Positions 10,288-24,235 are shown, counted from the first letter of the stretch. The stretch: DNA of 64,000 bases from Ridgeia piscesae (GCA_025642075.2 JAODUO010001755.1:40001-104000), one strand, 5' to 3'. Numbers and translations: made by a program. The notes: a model not told the origin generated them from the letters alone.

Positions 10288-10332
10288 TCTGTCACAAACA
10301 TACGGATTATTTCCTGGACGAAACGCGCCAAA

Positions 10333-10336
10333 ATGG
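10333..10336 (+). CDS. Putative exon 1 of ABLIM-like gene (start codon)
   Basis: The context is GCCAAAATGG, with A at -3 and G at +4, a strong initiation context. After one base of the second codon comes GTAAGG, a good donor, so the coding part is ATG G and ends in phase 1. The next recognised exon (41579) begins GC AAG AAG, also phase 1, giving M-G-K-K-T-C directly before the first zinc ligand. Known ABLIM proteins can begin shortly before LIM1, so this is reasonable. The link spans 31 kb and rests on phase match and promoter signals only. Upstream coding exons on another promoter remain possible, and this start could belong to another transcript. Confidence 0.42.
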
Positions 10337-10596
10337 GTAAGGAATGTCCCCAGTTTCTACGATTTTCGCCGGTTCGAGCCGACTGCAAATCGAATGACAT
10401 TCGCTGCCGGCGTTTACCTCAGTCAATAGCAATGTTTTGAATGGTAATTTGAAACACACATCAAGTACGGTCTCCAGATTCAATAGAACTGTAGTTCGGC
10501 TGTACCTCCCTATGATGTTTTGCATGTATTCCACTCAATGTTAGTGACGAAGCAGTTGACTTCGTAAACCTTGAGATTGGTGGCCAAGTTTTCAGC

Positions 10597-10607
10597 AATA
10601 TGGCGGC
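10597..10607 (+). promoter_or_regulatory. YY1-type motif
   Basis: AATATGGCGGC fits the AAnATGGCGGC YY1 site that often sits just downstream of metazoan transcription starts. It lies about 430 bp after the proposed start, in the same CpG-richer patch, and could mark a second initiation region. Confidence 0.35.
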
Positions 10608-13067
10608 TGCATCATGAGATGCTACGGCCTAGGCCAGTGGCAATGGAGATGCGGTTTTTACACCAGTCAGCGCAACGCATGCTGCTGTTATTTCAGGAAG
10701 TCTATTTTCGTTCCGCATATCTGGGATATGGCATTCTGTTATGTGGCTCGGGCACGTTTAAAAGTGGCACTGCCCGATGCCATGTTCGGGCTTTGGATAT
10801 TTGTCCAATATCTAGTTCGTTTGCGTCATGTTTTGACATATTATGTAGTATGGCTGTTACATACATGTCTGTGAGCACTAAGCAGCAGCTCGAGGAATAT
10901 GTAGAAAGTCATGGAATAAGACATGGTATGATGCTGATCCCATGATTTTCTAACAGTCATGATGTTTGGGCATTTGAATTTGCATGACGCTGTATACTGT
11001 TATAAATATCCAGGATGTCTGTTCAACTTCCCTTACCTGGAATTGGCCAGGGTGGTAATTATTACAGGAACATTTCTGATTGAGTTGTCTTTAATATGGG
11101 AAGAACATGGACACATCAGAGGCTCTTGTGGGTAACCATTGTACAGCGTTTATAATCTGAATATTTTGGTTACAGTTGGATCATTTTATAGTTTCAATAA
11201 TTATATTCAGATTGTATTTTTTGGTTTATTAAACATAATTTAGCAGACTCTAAGAGTTGGTTTAAACTGTAAATGTCCACATGTTATTGTCTGATGAGTG
11301 ATGACTACTTTTAACTCAACTCATCAATTTAATTTAGTATAATATTTAAAACATTATATTTAAAATTGGGAACATACAAGGTTACAGTGATATAGTCTAA
11401 GTGATAAATAAATATCCCACAATTTCTAGTGCATTCTGCAAATTGACAGACTGATAGTCTGATACATTCGTGATTATGCATGGTTTCAATTGCTGAGGGG
11501 TGGTGGCATGGAGCCGACAGCATGTCATGTAATTTCTGGCACATTGACTCATATTGCTGTACACATCAAGATGAGAGAATGACATTTGCATAAAATGTGA
11601 TCCACAATAATCCCTAGGTAACAAAGCAGCTAAATTGCCCTATTTACCAGCCATTCAAGCAGTGTGTTATAAATGACTGTGATACACTCTCAATGATCCT
11701 TGTCTAAAAATAGAAACATTACTCCGACTGCCTGACAACAGATCAAAGACTTTAATTAAAATGTATTGAATACATTCAGTTTTAGTTTTGCACAGCAGTC
11801 AGCACTGTGGTGTGGACCATTCATGCAAAAAGTGAAATGCCTACATTAATTAGAAAAAGACAAATGAAATCCTCTCTACAAAAAAACGTTGTCCAGTATG
11901 CAGAATTCACTCATTTTGTTGGTCACCTTCATAGTAAAATGCCAGATAATAAAAAGGCCTTTTAGAAAGAAAAAAATTGCAATTTTGTATACAGCATGAA
12001 TTTAAGATATTGTTCTAATGTTGTGCATGATTTGTTTAATAATGCTTAGATGCTCGACTTTATATAATGATAATGGGACTATTTTGCATCTTACGACACA
12101 TGTAATCTTGATTAGGTGAAATGTGTTGAGGTGGACTTATTTAGAAGAGGCACTGTGTGTTTACCCTTGGCATAAGACTTGGTTTAGGCTGTCAACATCC
12201 ATATGTCACTGTCTAACAACTACTTGACCCAGATCTTTCGGCAGACACATAAACGGGAGTGGGATTGTCAGCCTGGGGTAAGAAGGTTACTGAACTCCAG
12301 ATGAAGATATTTATAGCCAGATTGTTTGGCTTGCATTATATTTAAAAAAAAATGATGGTCGGCTGTCGCATGAATAAAAATGATATATAAATACAACCAA
12401 TAATTGTTTTAATGAATCATCAAATCGTATTTGTATCACAAATATATAACCATGATTTATGTAAAGAGCAACATGATTTATGTCAGTTATAATTAATGTA
12501 TGCGTTGGTAGGAACTAGCAACATACTATTGGTATAGGCTGTCAAAATATTAACTAATATTGTTTGGCATGTCAGTCTGTGACTGAGTTGGCATATATGT
12601 TCAACAAACATAGACTGCTGCAGTACTCCTTTTGTTCCTAGATACAAAGCTCATGTTTAGGACAGTATTGACAGTTTGTAGGGAGTGCTGCACCATGTGT
12701 AGTACATTGTATACTCCAAAATCACACAAAGCCTAGTGCTTAATGACTCTGATTAGCTATATGGCTTATGAAGTTAGTGATGTGATAACATCTGCCATGT
12801 ACTGTAAGTCTGGTTAGTTTGGTCTATTGTTGGCCTAACAATGCACACAGAATTTATTGATTCCATGTCACTCTAAATGCATTCTGATTTGTTACTTGGT
12901 TTTATAAGTGGTTGGTGCCATCTGTTAGACTTTCTGTATGACATGTATTCAGGTCACAGTTGGGGTCAAATACTCTGAATATCTCAATCAAATATGTAGG
13001 ATTTTTCTTTCAAAATATGAGAATATCCACCCCAAAGAATCAATATCTACATGTACATTTTATTGGT

Positions 13068-13070
<3 letters not shown>

Positions 13071-13099
<29 letters not shown>
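13071..13099. repeat. (AT)n microsatellite
   Basis: A perfect AT dinucleotide run of 29 bp. Confidence 0.95.
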
Positions 13100-13101
<2 letters not shown>

Positions 13102-16100
13102 CTGGTGTATTCTCTCATTGTCATTTGCCACAGTTAAATCATACATAGTAGCAGACATTTGATTAAAATTTATGTAGTCTGACTGGACCATAACAAAAGA
13201 CAAATCACCACTCTCACCTAATTTAAATATTTCTCACTGTACTAAACCTATTTATGCAGTAAACACCAACTCGCAGTGAAGATATATCCTCAGCCAAAGT
13301 AAAAATTAAGATTCTGTTGAATTTGGCAATGTTTGTTTGTCGAGCCGGTTTGGGGGCAGGCGCTCATTGCCTGTCGTGTGACAGGTGCCGCGTCAAAGAA
13401 ACTTGCCTAGATAGGACCTAATTTCTTGGGTCTGGTGATTCACATGGCAGAATGTAATTGACTATTTCATATTTGTAAATTTGGACAGAAAAAAACTGAT
13501 CTGTATACACGTACGTGTAATACGATAGGAGATGAGTTTGAAATTTGTATTTGGTCTGGCTGATAACTCGTTCAATATTTTTTTAGCCAGTTTTTTGCCA
13601 GTTCTGTTATGTCATTGGAAGAATTGGAAGATATGTTTAGTATCTGGCCAACAGACAAATCACCGGCCGTTTCAAAATGCCATGCATTCGAGAAATATGC
13701 GGAGAGCTTTTACATAAGCCAAGCGGAGTAGTGGACAGTATGGCACTGAACAAAATTAATTAAAATTATCTGTGATCACCAGCAATAACACACACAGATG
13801 CAAAGGTAATAAAACATTAGATTGTTGAAGGTATATAATAGTATTGTTTTATTAAACAGCAACGTACATGAAGCAAATGGATGATGGTAGAACAATGCAC
13901 AAGTAGGCCAATCCATACTGTTGACTCCATAGGTAGGCGTGAAGTCAGTTTGGAGTATCTAATCATAAATTGATAAAATACAATCAGTAAATGAGTACAT
14001 TCGAACCCACCTCTTCCATGAATCATTGCGTCTGCCACAATTTAGAATACATAATCCCACATATTTTAAATAATAAAACAATACAGTGAATTTGTATACA
14101 CCTTATGTTTTATAATTTAAAATATCCAGTACGTGGGATTACCGGTATTAATTTTTATTCTAAAATAATTAGCAGATGAAATAATTCATAGAAGAAATGG
14201 GTCCAAATGTATTGTTTTACTGACTGATTCTAACAAAAATGTCACACTAAATATATTATTTATTATTAACAATTCTTAGCTCAGCTCAGAGGTGTATGTC
14301 TGATAATGTGGCTCTATTGGAATGCCACATCATAGGGCGGGTCCCTAGCCTCTAGTCATGGACTCCAGAGTCCCCTGTAGATAAATCTTGTCATCATGGC
14401 TGCAGTTGCTAAGTAACCGACTATAATAAATTAATGTTCAGTGAGATATGACAATGTGGGTCACCTTGACGGTGGGTAGCACTGGGTCCACAGTGGTGTC
14501 CTCTGGGGCACATTTCTTGGGTCTTGTTTAACATGATGACCCCCTCCAGATGCGTTCCTTTTACAGCTGGGAAATGTTAATGGTGAAATGATGTGTCTAC
14601 TTTTTGTATGGTTAAGAATGGTTGCGTGTTAGAGCTGCAGGTATGTTATGTAACATTGGGATGTGTAGGGGTAATTTAAGATATTGGTCCAGGTCTGTTA
14701 TATAGCTACACATTTTTCAGTTATGCCTACAAACTAAGGGGCAAATTAGGAAATAATGAAACTAGTTACATTACAGGATTCTACTCAATGCCATATAAGC
14801 ACAAAGGGACCGTCACTTATTTGACATGGTAAATATAATGTTTAATATAACCGGAAACACAGGTGCACAGGAGTTTATACTAAGTCAACAACATTTAATA
14901 TTCTTATATGCTTATAAGTTTACATATCATGACATTTTGAAAGTTATCAGTCAAAAACTGTCAGTTGACCATTCTAGTTTGAACAAGTTAGTACTGTCAG
15001 GTAGTCATGTATGTGTTAAACTGTAGATCAATTGGGTTTATAAAATATATGTCTGTAGATCACTCCAGTTTCATCAAATATTCAGTATCATGCAGGAAGC
15101 TTAATTTAATTGCATTGGAATTGAAAACCATGTTTAACAACTGGTGTCAATTACAATGTGAAGCCATTTCAACCAGTGCCACCAACTAAACCAACATGTA
15201 TACACTTTTGGAGGAGGAATGACAAGGGATTATAGATCCTTCAACATATAAAAAAAATCATCTTAATCCAATCTGAAATAACTGATGCTCCCATCCTGCC
15301 CATTCCCGAACAGATAATTAAGAAGTAACCATGGCGAATTAGTTCTATTGTCAAACTTAAAGTAACTATAACATTAATAACAAGTAGTTGTAACGGGAAG
15401 TAGAGGTTTATAAAGGGAAGACACCAAAATAGTATCTGGTCAGGTTCATTAATCCTTACTGTGGGCTGATGTTGCTGCATTATTCAGCATATGCAACTGT
15501 CAAATGAACAGTATCCCATGCCACATGCCCCAGGGCTGGCTCTGAGTGGGTATTTTGTAGTGGGGTGGGGGGGGGAGCAACATAATTACGGAATGACTGC
15601 AGGCTAATTTTACCTATGATTCATACCTGCCATTTTATGAATTACTGATGGCACGGCACGGGCATAAGTATTTTATGGCCACATGATGTGTACAGTCATG
15701 TGACACTACAGGTCCATCAAACACCAACAGTTGTTATTAATTACATCGTGGTTTTGGTAATTTCTTGTGTAGGTTCGGCTGAAATTTAAATTCCTGAATG
15801 ACTGCTGCTAGAGTCAGTGAGGTCAGATGTAACATAACCCACGCACTAATGTAGCATTATTATATTATGTAGTGTCAATATCATAACATAAAAGCTGCAG
15901 ACTGCCTCTGAAAGTGGCTGTTTCAGCCTGCTTGTTGGAAGCTTTCATCTCGTTTGACCTCCATTAACTGTAGTGGACACTGGTCAAGAGGTAAACAGTT
16001 CCAGGCAGGCCCAGAGAATGCTCTCTGATAACAATACAGGTCTGTTGTTGCAGACAACACAATTGAACACATGCTAATTGCATTGTGTGTTGAGTGTGGA

Positions 16101-16344
16101 AAGGGGCATTGTTGACTATATTTATAACAGTTGTAAGGTTTCACACCTGTCTGTTCAGTCTGTTGTGATTGGCTGGTAATGGGAACAGAGTGTGGATGCA
16201 TAACATTTATAAATTACCAACTTGTAAGATTTCACAGTATAAAAATATATACTTAAAAACATAAGTTTAACAAATTGACTGACGCTGTGGCATTTTGTTA
16301 ATTTGAAAACATGCCTAGTATTTTTACTCTAGGTAGATAGACCA

Positions 16345-16797
16345 CAGGGTCCGTACGGGACTTGAAAGTCTTGAAAAGCCTTGAATTTGATTGGACCAAA
16401 TTCAAAGCCTTGGAATCCTTGAATTGTATAAAGTAGTCTTGAAAAGTCTTGAATTTAATTGTGGTCAATAAAATATGTTTTTGACTCAATTGTTGTGACA
16501 AACTAATAGATGTAGGCCAGTGGCAGTCGGGCGGAAGGGAAAGCCGACGCACAAAAATAACTCGTGTGCTCATTGGGCAATCAGCATTTCATCGTGGTCG
16601 CGCCATTTTGTTCTTAGTCGAGTAAAATAAGTTGGTCGAGTGTGATGTGATTCATTTGGATTAATGTTTTCAATGTTATTTTTACTGTGATTATAAGTAC
16701 AGACGTCATTAAAACAGTCTTGAATTTATTTATCAAATTTTCTTGAAAAGTCTTGAATAGCCTTGAATTTCAAATGTCCAGATGTATATGGACCCTG
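16345..16797. mobile_element. hAT-like non-autonomous DNA transposon, 453 bp
   Basis: Starts CAGGGTCCGTA and ends TATGGACCCTG, an imperfect terminal inverted repeat of 11 bp. It is flanked on both sides by AGACCA (16339-16344 and 16798-16803), a 6-bp target duplication. Near both ends a CTTGAAAAGTCTTGAATTT-type motif recurs in direct orientation. No transposase frame is present. CAGGG ends fit hAT elements, although their usual duplication is 8 bp, so the superfamily is tentative. Confidence 0.7.
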
Positions 16798-19304
16798 AGA
16801 CCAGACTGCTGCCTTAATGTCTAGATGACCAGTGAAGTGGACAGGCTAAGTTGGTGATAGGGAGGTTGGTATTCATTAGCATTGCCTCATTACCTTCCCC
16901 CTGGTGTCACACCAGAACAACTCAGCCAGAAGATATAATTAACTTCAGGAGTCTCATCTCATCATCCAGGAATGATGGATGTGTTTGTGAGCACTGAGCA
17001 AGACCACTGAATATAAAGTAAATCATTGTATTGGCCTCTAGAGGTAAACAGTGATAACTTTCCACAAATTGGATACAGTTTTGACCTGACCTTTTGAATT
17101 AATCAAGTTGAGTTGTTTTTCTCAATTTTCTGTAAAATATCCTCATGTGTGACCTTTGAAATAATTCTGTTGAATCTGTTTTATGTTCACCCAGTTATGT
17201 TGTCATGTGCTGACAGGGTATGTCGGCACTGCCATGGTATTTTATTGCCCAAAAAGATGTGCCATCTGATATATAAACTCAGGATGTTATAAACATAGAA
17301 TTGAAATGAGTTGCCTGATATAGAGGGACAATAAGTGTAGAACGAAGGGTACTTTTTTATTATGTACACAAACATTAGTTTCTGTATTTTAATGAAGATC
17401 ATCTAGCGACCTGGTACTTCACTTAATGTATGCATTTGCATTATGCAGGCCAATGTTGGAGCTGGTAAATACACAAGTCAGTATTGACATTTGATAACAG
17501 CAGTTGTCCCACCTGTTAAACTGAATCAGTAAGTACTAAGTACTGCAGGGCAGTAAACAACTGGAAGAGTTCATTGAAATTATAAACTAGGGACTGTGAA
17601 ATGTTATGAGATAATCCCATAAATGTTTCCATTGAGATAATCCCAAAGCTAACCTGGTTATCTGTTTTCTATCCACAGCTACTCATCATCTATTTTTAAT
17701 ATCACTTGATACCAGTATGGAAGTAACTGTTATATAGTTTACTTCCTGTTACATCCCAAATGGAACTTTGCTGTTACATTTAAATAATTACTATTACTAC
17801 TACATTTGTTGTCGGAACTATTTATAGATAATAATAGTAATTTACCCCAAAAAAAACAATTATGTTTAGTTAGCGAAGATCTGTTTAAGGATAGATAGAA
17901 CATTTATGATTTAATGTAGGAATGAAACGTACGAAAGACAAATAACACTTGGCAACTGCCACTTATGGTGGATTATAATCAGGTTATTTAAACCATAATA
18001 CTCTACTGCTATTAAGTATGGGCACATTTTTTACACCTTTGTGGTTTAGGCTTAGTAGTATCACTAACATGCAGGCAACCTCTAAATAGTATAGGCATGT
18101 GTGTGAACAGGGTCATAACATATTATACTATGAGTTGGGAATTAGATCATTATAAATACCGTTTAGCACCATTGTGTTCTGATATTTGAGAACAAGTTGT
18201 AAACTCTGCTCTGGCATGCCATGCCTGTTTGGCAATGTTATGTAATTATGTTCCCTAATTTAACAACTAGTTCTAGATTGAATCTTGTCTGAACTTTTGT
18301 ACATCTGCAGGCATACACATGACTAAGTCAACCATGAAATGAGTATATACACATCAATAATATTACCAATAAAAGTATCCCATAATATACAGTCTGCACC
18401 AACCTATTGCAGTGCTTATAGAGATAGTGGTCACCATATCAGAAATATACAGGTGTTTAATGGACTATAGGAGGTATTGGTAGGTAACAACATCTGACCC
18501 ATGGACAGATTAGTGGTGTAGTTTGTGCTGTCTGTAAGGTGATTGCTGTTGTAGATATACGTCCATATCTGTTAGATCAAAAGAACATGTGGGTGGCCTA
18601 TGTTGTTGACATGATGGTAGATATCAGGTTATTATGTCTGCATACGTCAGAACTGCTCTGAACACATTCTTACAAGCCACGAGAAAGCCCCTCCAGGTCA
18701 CCTGTGTCCTACCTGATTCTGCATAACTTTCTTAGGTGTGGCTTCACAAAATGGCAAAGAAAAACTACCAGTAAGTGGACTGGAACTTGTAATATTTTCT
18801 AAACCACAGTTGGCGTTAATAGCTGCTGGATCGTGGTATGGTTTACAAGACACCACAGTCACCACCCATCACAGTGACACTGTCCAGCCCTGTCCACAGC
18901 CATTATCTGTTTTGTTAAAAAACATTCTTGTATACATCAGATCAAGTAATATTTTAAAAGAAATGCTTCATTTTAACACACCTGTGTGGACTGGACTGTC
19001 TGTGGGAAATGAGTCACATTGTAGACTGGGTGGAAATGTAATTTATTCTTACCCTAATCAAGCTCACACTATTTCTGTGGCAAGTCAGATCATTAATGTA
19101 GGTTCTCTTGGGGGAGGGCCAAGTAAGGTGTGTTCAGCTATCATTAGGCCTTGTTAATACTGGGGCCAATTTGTGATAGTGAAAGATAAGTGTCAGCTGG
19201 TGGGTGACAACAGATATGACTTGGATACACAAACAACCCTGGAATGTGTGCAGTGATATGTCTGTATCAAATGGCAGGTGTTAGTCTGACTTGTTTACTG
19301 CTGA

Positions 19305-19356
19305 CCAGCACCAGCACTAGCACTAGCACCAGCACCAGCACCAGCACCAGCACCAG
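19305..19356. repeat. (ACCAGC)n microsatellite
   Basis: About eight hexamer copies, with CACTAG variants in the second and third. Confidence 0.9.
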
Positions 19357-19843
19357 GTGGTCAGTGAAGTGGGTCTAACAAGGGAACCTTAGTGATGTTG
19401 TGGTAGGGACATGGGTCAGGCCAATTAAGAGTTAATTGAATTAACTTGATGGTTAAAGTTGTCAGCTGTGCAGTGTGTGCTAATATTCAATAACACTGTT
19501 AACTTTGATGTTGGTTAAATGTGTTTGATGGTGGTTAGATGGTTCTTTTATTTTTGTGTACGTCAACACTGTTTCATGTGTTTTCTAGAAATAGCTGTCT
19601 CAGGGGTCGACAATAGTTCTGGCCCGACGTGTGTTTTGAGTGTGTCGGGCCAGTTCTGGCCACCAGTTTTCATATTTTACTGGCCCAATGTGCCACTGGT
19701 TTCAACAATCGCATTATTCACCATTGTTTTAGATAGTTTCCACCAGTTATCACTCCCTACTCAACAATTAAACATAATCTGTGAGTTACAAATCAAATAG
19801 TGGAAAAAGGTTCGAATACTCAAAGTTTTGAATACATCCCATC

Positions 19844-20138
19844 CAGGGCTTTATGCAGGATAAATTATTGTCAGTCACACATGTTTTGGTGGACACATGG
19901 ATGTTAACTGTTAAGCCAGTTTACAAACTTTTAAATGTGTCTGATGACCTAAAATGGTCTACAAACACACATGTGACACCATTTTCACTAACTTTCAAGG
20001 CATAACTAACAATATCTATGGTTTTGGAAGACCTTTTTTACTCCTTCTTTTTTTACCCGTCCACCCATATTTCTACCCGTCCATATTCGTTTTTACCCGT
20101 CCAAATGACGTGTGGATGGGTCTCTACATAAAGCTATG
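19844..20138 (+). mobile_element. MITE family copy 1 (295 bp, 8-bp target duplication)
   Basis: Begins CAGGGCTTTATGCAGG and ends CATAAAGCTATG, so the ends are inverted repeats of GCTTTATG with a few outer mismatches. ATCCCATC flanks both ends exactly (19836-19843 and 20139-20146). The interior ends in a pyrimidine-rich part with repeated TTTTTACCCGTCC/ACCCATATTTCTACC. No protein is encoded. The 8-bp duplication and CAGGG start suggest hAT-driven mobility. Confidence 0.88.
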
Positions 20139-20390
20139 ATCCCATCGTTACCGACTTACTGATGATACATCTGTTTTTAAAGAGGACAGCAAGTGGTCAG
20201 TGGTCAGTGAATTATAATGTAATCGTAATGTCAGAACAAGACACGGGATGAAGAAAATGTGTTGCAGTTGTTTGTAACAATAGGGTTTAGATCACCCTGT
20301 CACCACGGTCACTTGGATGCTGGCAAACACCAACATTTAATGGTCACTTCTTCACCTGTAGGGAACTATCCAGTGCAGGTAAATGTAGCA

Positions 20391-23300
20391 GTGAACTGAT
20401 GGAAGTGACAGACTCACTAGAGTAGTGAACTGATGGAAGTGACATACTCACTAGAGTAGTGAACTGATGGAAGTGACAGACTCACTAGAGTAGTGAACTG
20501 ATGGTAGTGACATACTCACTAGAGTAGTGAACTGATGGAAGTGACAGACTCACTAGAGTAGTGAACTGATGGAAGTGACAGACTCACTAGAGTAGTGAAC
20601 TGATGGAAGTGACAGACTCACTAGAGTAGTGAACTGATGGAAGTGACATACTCACTAGAGTAGTGAACTGATGGAAGTGACAGACTCACTAGAGTAGTGA
20701 ACTGACGGTAGTGACAGACTCACTAGAGCAGTGAACTGATGGAAGTGACATACTCACTAGAGTAGTGAACTGATGGAAGTGACATACTCACTAGAGTAGT
20801 GAACTGATGGAAGTGACAGACTCACTAGAGTAGTGAACTGATGGAAGTGACAGACTCACTAGAGTAGTGAACTGATGGAAGTGACAGACTCACTAGAGTA
20901 GTGAACTGATGGAAGTGACAGACTCACTAGAGTAGTGAACTGATGGAAGTGACAGACTCACTAGAGTAGTGAACTGACGGTAGTGACAGACTCACTAGAG
21001 TAGTGAACTGATGGAAGTGACAGACTCACTAGAGTAGTGAACTGATGGAAGTGACAGACTCACTAGAGTAGTGAACTGATGGAAGTGACAGACTCACTAG
21101 AGTAGTGAACTGATGGAAGTGACAGACTTTACTAGAGTAGCGAACTGATGGAAGTGACATACTCACTAGAGTAGTGAACTGATGGAAGTGACAGACTCAC
21201 TAGAGCAGTGAACTGACGGAAGTGACAGACTCACTAGAGCAGTGAACTGATGGAAGTGACATACTCACTAGAGTAGTGAACTGATGGAAGTGACATACTC
21301 ACTAGAGTAGTGAACTGATGGAAGTGACAGACTCACTAGAGTAGTGAACTGATGGAAGTGACAGACTCACTAGAGTAGTGAACTGATGGAAGTGACAGAC
21401 TCACTAGAGTAGTGAACTGATGGAAGTGACAGACTCACTAGAGTAGTGAACTGACGGTAGTGACAGACTCACTAGAGTAGTGAACTGATGGAAGTGACAG
21501 ACTCACTAGAGTAGTGAACTGATGGAAGTGACAGACTCTCTAGAGTAGTGAACTGATGGAAGTGACATACTCACTAGAGTAGTGAACTGATGGAAGTGAC
21601 AGATTCACTAGAGTAGCGAACTGGTGGAAGTGACATACTCACTAGAGTAGTGAACTGATGGAAGTGACATACTCACTAGAGTAGTGAACTGATGGAAGTG
21701 ACAACTCACTGAGTAGTGAACTGACGGTAGTGACAGCTCACTAGAGCAGTGAACTGATGGAAGTGACATACTCACTAGAGTAGTGAACTGATGGAAGTGA
21801 CATACTCACTAGAGTAGTGAACTGATGGAAGTGACATACTCACTAGAGTAGTGAACTGATGGAAGTGACAGACTCACTAGAGTAGTGAACTGATGGAAGT
21901 GACAGACTCACTAGAGTAGTGAACTGATGGAAGTGACAGACTCACTAAAGTAGTGAACTGATGGAAGTGACATACTCACTAGAGTAGTGAACTGATGGAA
22001 GTGACATACTCACTAGAGTAGTGAACTGATGGAAGTGACATACTCACTTGAGTAGTGAACTGACGGTAGTGACAGACTCACTAGAGTAGTGAACTGATGG
22101 AAGTGACATACTCACTAGAGTAGTGAACTGATGGAAGTGACAGACTCACTAAAGTAGTGAACTGATGGTAGTGACAGACTCACTAGAGCAGTGAACTGAT
22201 GGAAGTGACAGACTCACTAGAGTAGTGAACTGACGATAGTGACAGACTCACTAGAGTAGTGAACTGATGGAAGTGACAGACTCACTAGAGTAGCAAACTG
22301 ATGGAAGTGACATACTCACTAGAGCAATGAACTAATGGAAGTGACAGACTCACTAGAGTAGTGAACTGATGGAAGTGACAGACTCACTAGAGCAATGAAG
22401 TAATGGAAGTGACAGACTCACTAGAGTAGTGAACTGACGATAGTGACAGACTCACTAGAGTAGTGAACTGATGGTAGTGACAGACTCACTAGAGTAGCAA
22501 ACTGATGGAAGTGACATACTCACTAGAGCAATGAACTAATGGAAGTGACAGACTCACTAGAGTAGTGAACTGATGGAAGTGACAGACTCACTAGAGCAAT
22601 GAAGTAATGGAAGTGACAGACTCACTAGAGTAGTGAACTGATGGACGTGACAGACTCACTAGAGTAGTGAACTAATGGAAGTGACAGACTCACTAGAGTA
22701 GTGAACTGATGGAAGTGACAGACTCACTAGAGCAGTGAACTGATGGAAGTGACAGACTCACTAGAGTAGTGAACTGATGGAAGTGACAGACTCACTAGAG
22801 TAGTGAACTGATGGAAGTGACATACTCACTAGAGTAGTGAACTGGTGGAAGTGACAGACTCACTTTTTAGTAGTGAACTGACGGAAGTGACAGACTCACT
22901 AGAGTAGTGAACTGATGGAAGTGACATACTCACTAGAGTAGTGAACTGATGGAAGTGACAGACTCACTAGAGTAGTGAACTGACGGTAGTGACAGACTCA
23001 CTAGAGCAGTGAACTGATGGAAGTGACATACTCACTAGAGTAGTGAACTGATGGAAGTGACATACTCACTAGGGTAGTGAACTGATGGAAGTGACATACT
23101 CACTAGAGTAGTGAACTGATGGAAGTGACAGACTCACTAGAGTAGTGAACTGATGGAAGTGACAGACTCACTAGAGTAGTGAACTGATGGAAGTGACAGA
23201 CTCACTAGAGTAGTGAACTGATGGAAGTGACAGACTCACTAGAGTAGTGAACTGACGGTAGTGACAGACTCACTAGAGTAGTGAACTGATGGAAGTGACA

Positions 23301-24235
23301 GACTCACTAGAGTAGTGAACTGATGGAAGTGACAGACTCTCTAGAGTAGTGAACTGATGGAAGTGACATACTCACTAGAGTAGTGAACTGATGGAAGTGA
23401 CAGATTCACTAGAGTAGCGAACTGGTGGAAGTGACATACTCACTAGAGTAGTGAACTGATGGAAGTGACATACTCACTAGAGTAGTGAACTGATGGAAGT
23501 GACAGACTCACTAGAGTAGTGAACTGACGGTAGTGACAGACTCACTAGAGCAGTGAACTGATGGAAGTGACATACTCACTAGAGTAGTGAACTGATGGAA
23601 GTGACATACTCACTAGAGTAGTGAACTGATGGAAGTGACATACTCACTAGAGTAGTGAACTGATGGAAGTGACAGACTCACTAGAGTAGTGAACTGATGG
23701 AAGTGACAGACTCACTAGAGTAGTGAACTGATGGAAGTGACAGACTCACTAAAGTAGTGAACTGATGGAAGTGACATACTCACTAGAGTAGTGAACTGAT
23801 GGAAGTGACATACTCACTAGAGTAGTGAACTGATGGAAGTGACATACTCACTTGAGTAGTGAACTGATGGTAGTGACAGACTCACTAGAGTAGTGAACTG
23901 ATGGAAGTGACATACTCACTAGAGTAGTGAACTGATGGAAGTGACAGACTCACTAGAGTAGTGAACTGATGGTAGTGACAGACTCACTAGAGCAGTGAAC
24001 TGATGGAAGTGACAGACTCACTAGAGTAGTGAACTGATGGAAGTGACAGACTCACTAGAGTGGTGAACTGGTGGAAGTGACAGACTCACTAGAGTAGTGA
24101 ACTGGTGGAAGTGACAGACTCACTAGAGTAGTGAACTGATGGAAGTGACAGACTCACTAGAGTAGTGAACTGGTGGAAGTGACAGACTCACTAGAGTGGT
24201 GAACTGAAGGAAGTGAGAGACTCACTAGAGTAGTG
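20391..24235. repeat. 34-bp satellite, ~113 copies
   Basis: The unit begins GTGAACTGATGGAAGTGACA. It varies mainly at GACAGA/GACATA, GATGG/GACGG and AGTA/AGCA. Rare variants recur together about 1.8 kb apart (for example a CTCTAGAG unit at 21530 and again at 23331), so a segment of some 53 units was duplicated. No long open frame runs through it because 34 is not a multiple of three. Confidence 0.97.

Noticed and set aside
10333..10440. Start of an EF-1alpha-like protein (MGKE...)
   Set aside because: Unspliced reading gives MGKECPQFL and soon stops; only the first four residues agree and a donor site interrupts them.
10571..10945. 124-codon plus-strand frame
   Set aside because: Begins in a YY1-type promoter patch; no motif, and the overlapping 86-codon frame is equally good.
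18738..19157. 139-codon plus-strand frame
   Set aside because: No recognisable domain, intronic composition and no splice or promoter context.
19595..19700. Left end of another hAT element (CAGGGGTCGACAAT)
   Set aside because: The start looks typical, but no matching right end or target duplication was found before the MITE at 19844.
20391..24235. CRISPR-like array of regularly spaced repeats
   Set aside because: Units abut without unique spacers, no cas genes, and the surroundings are eukaryotic.
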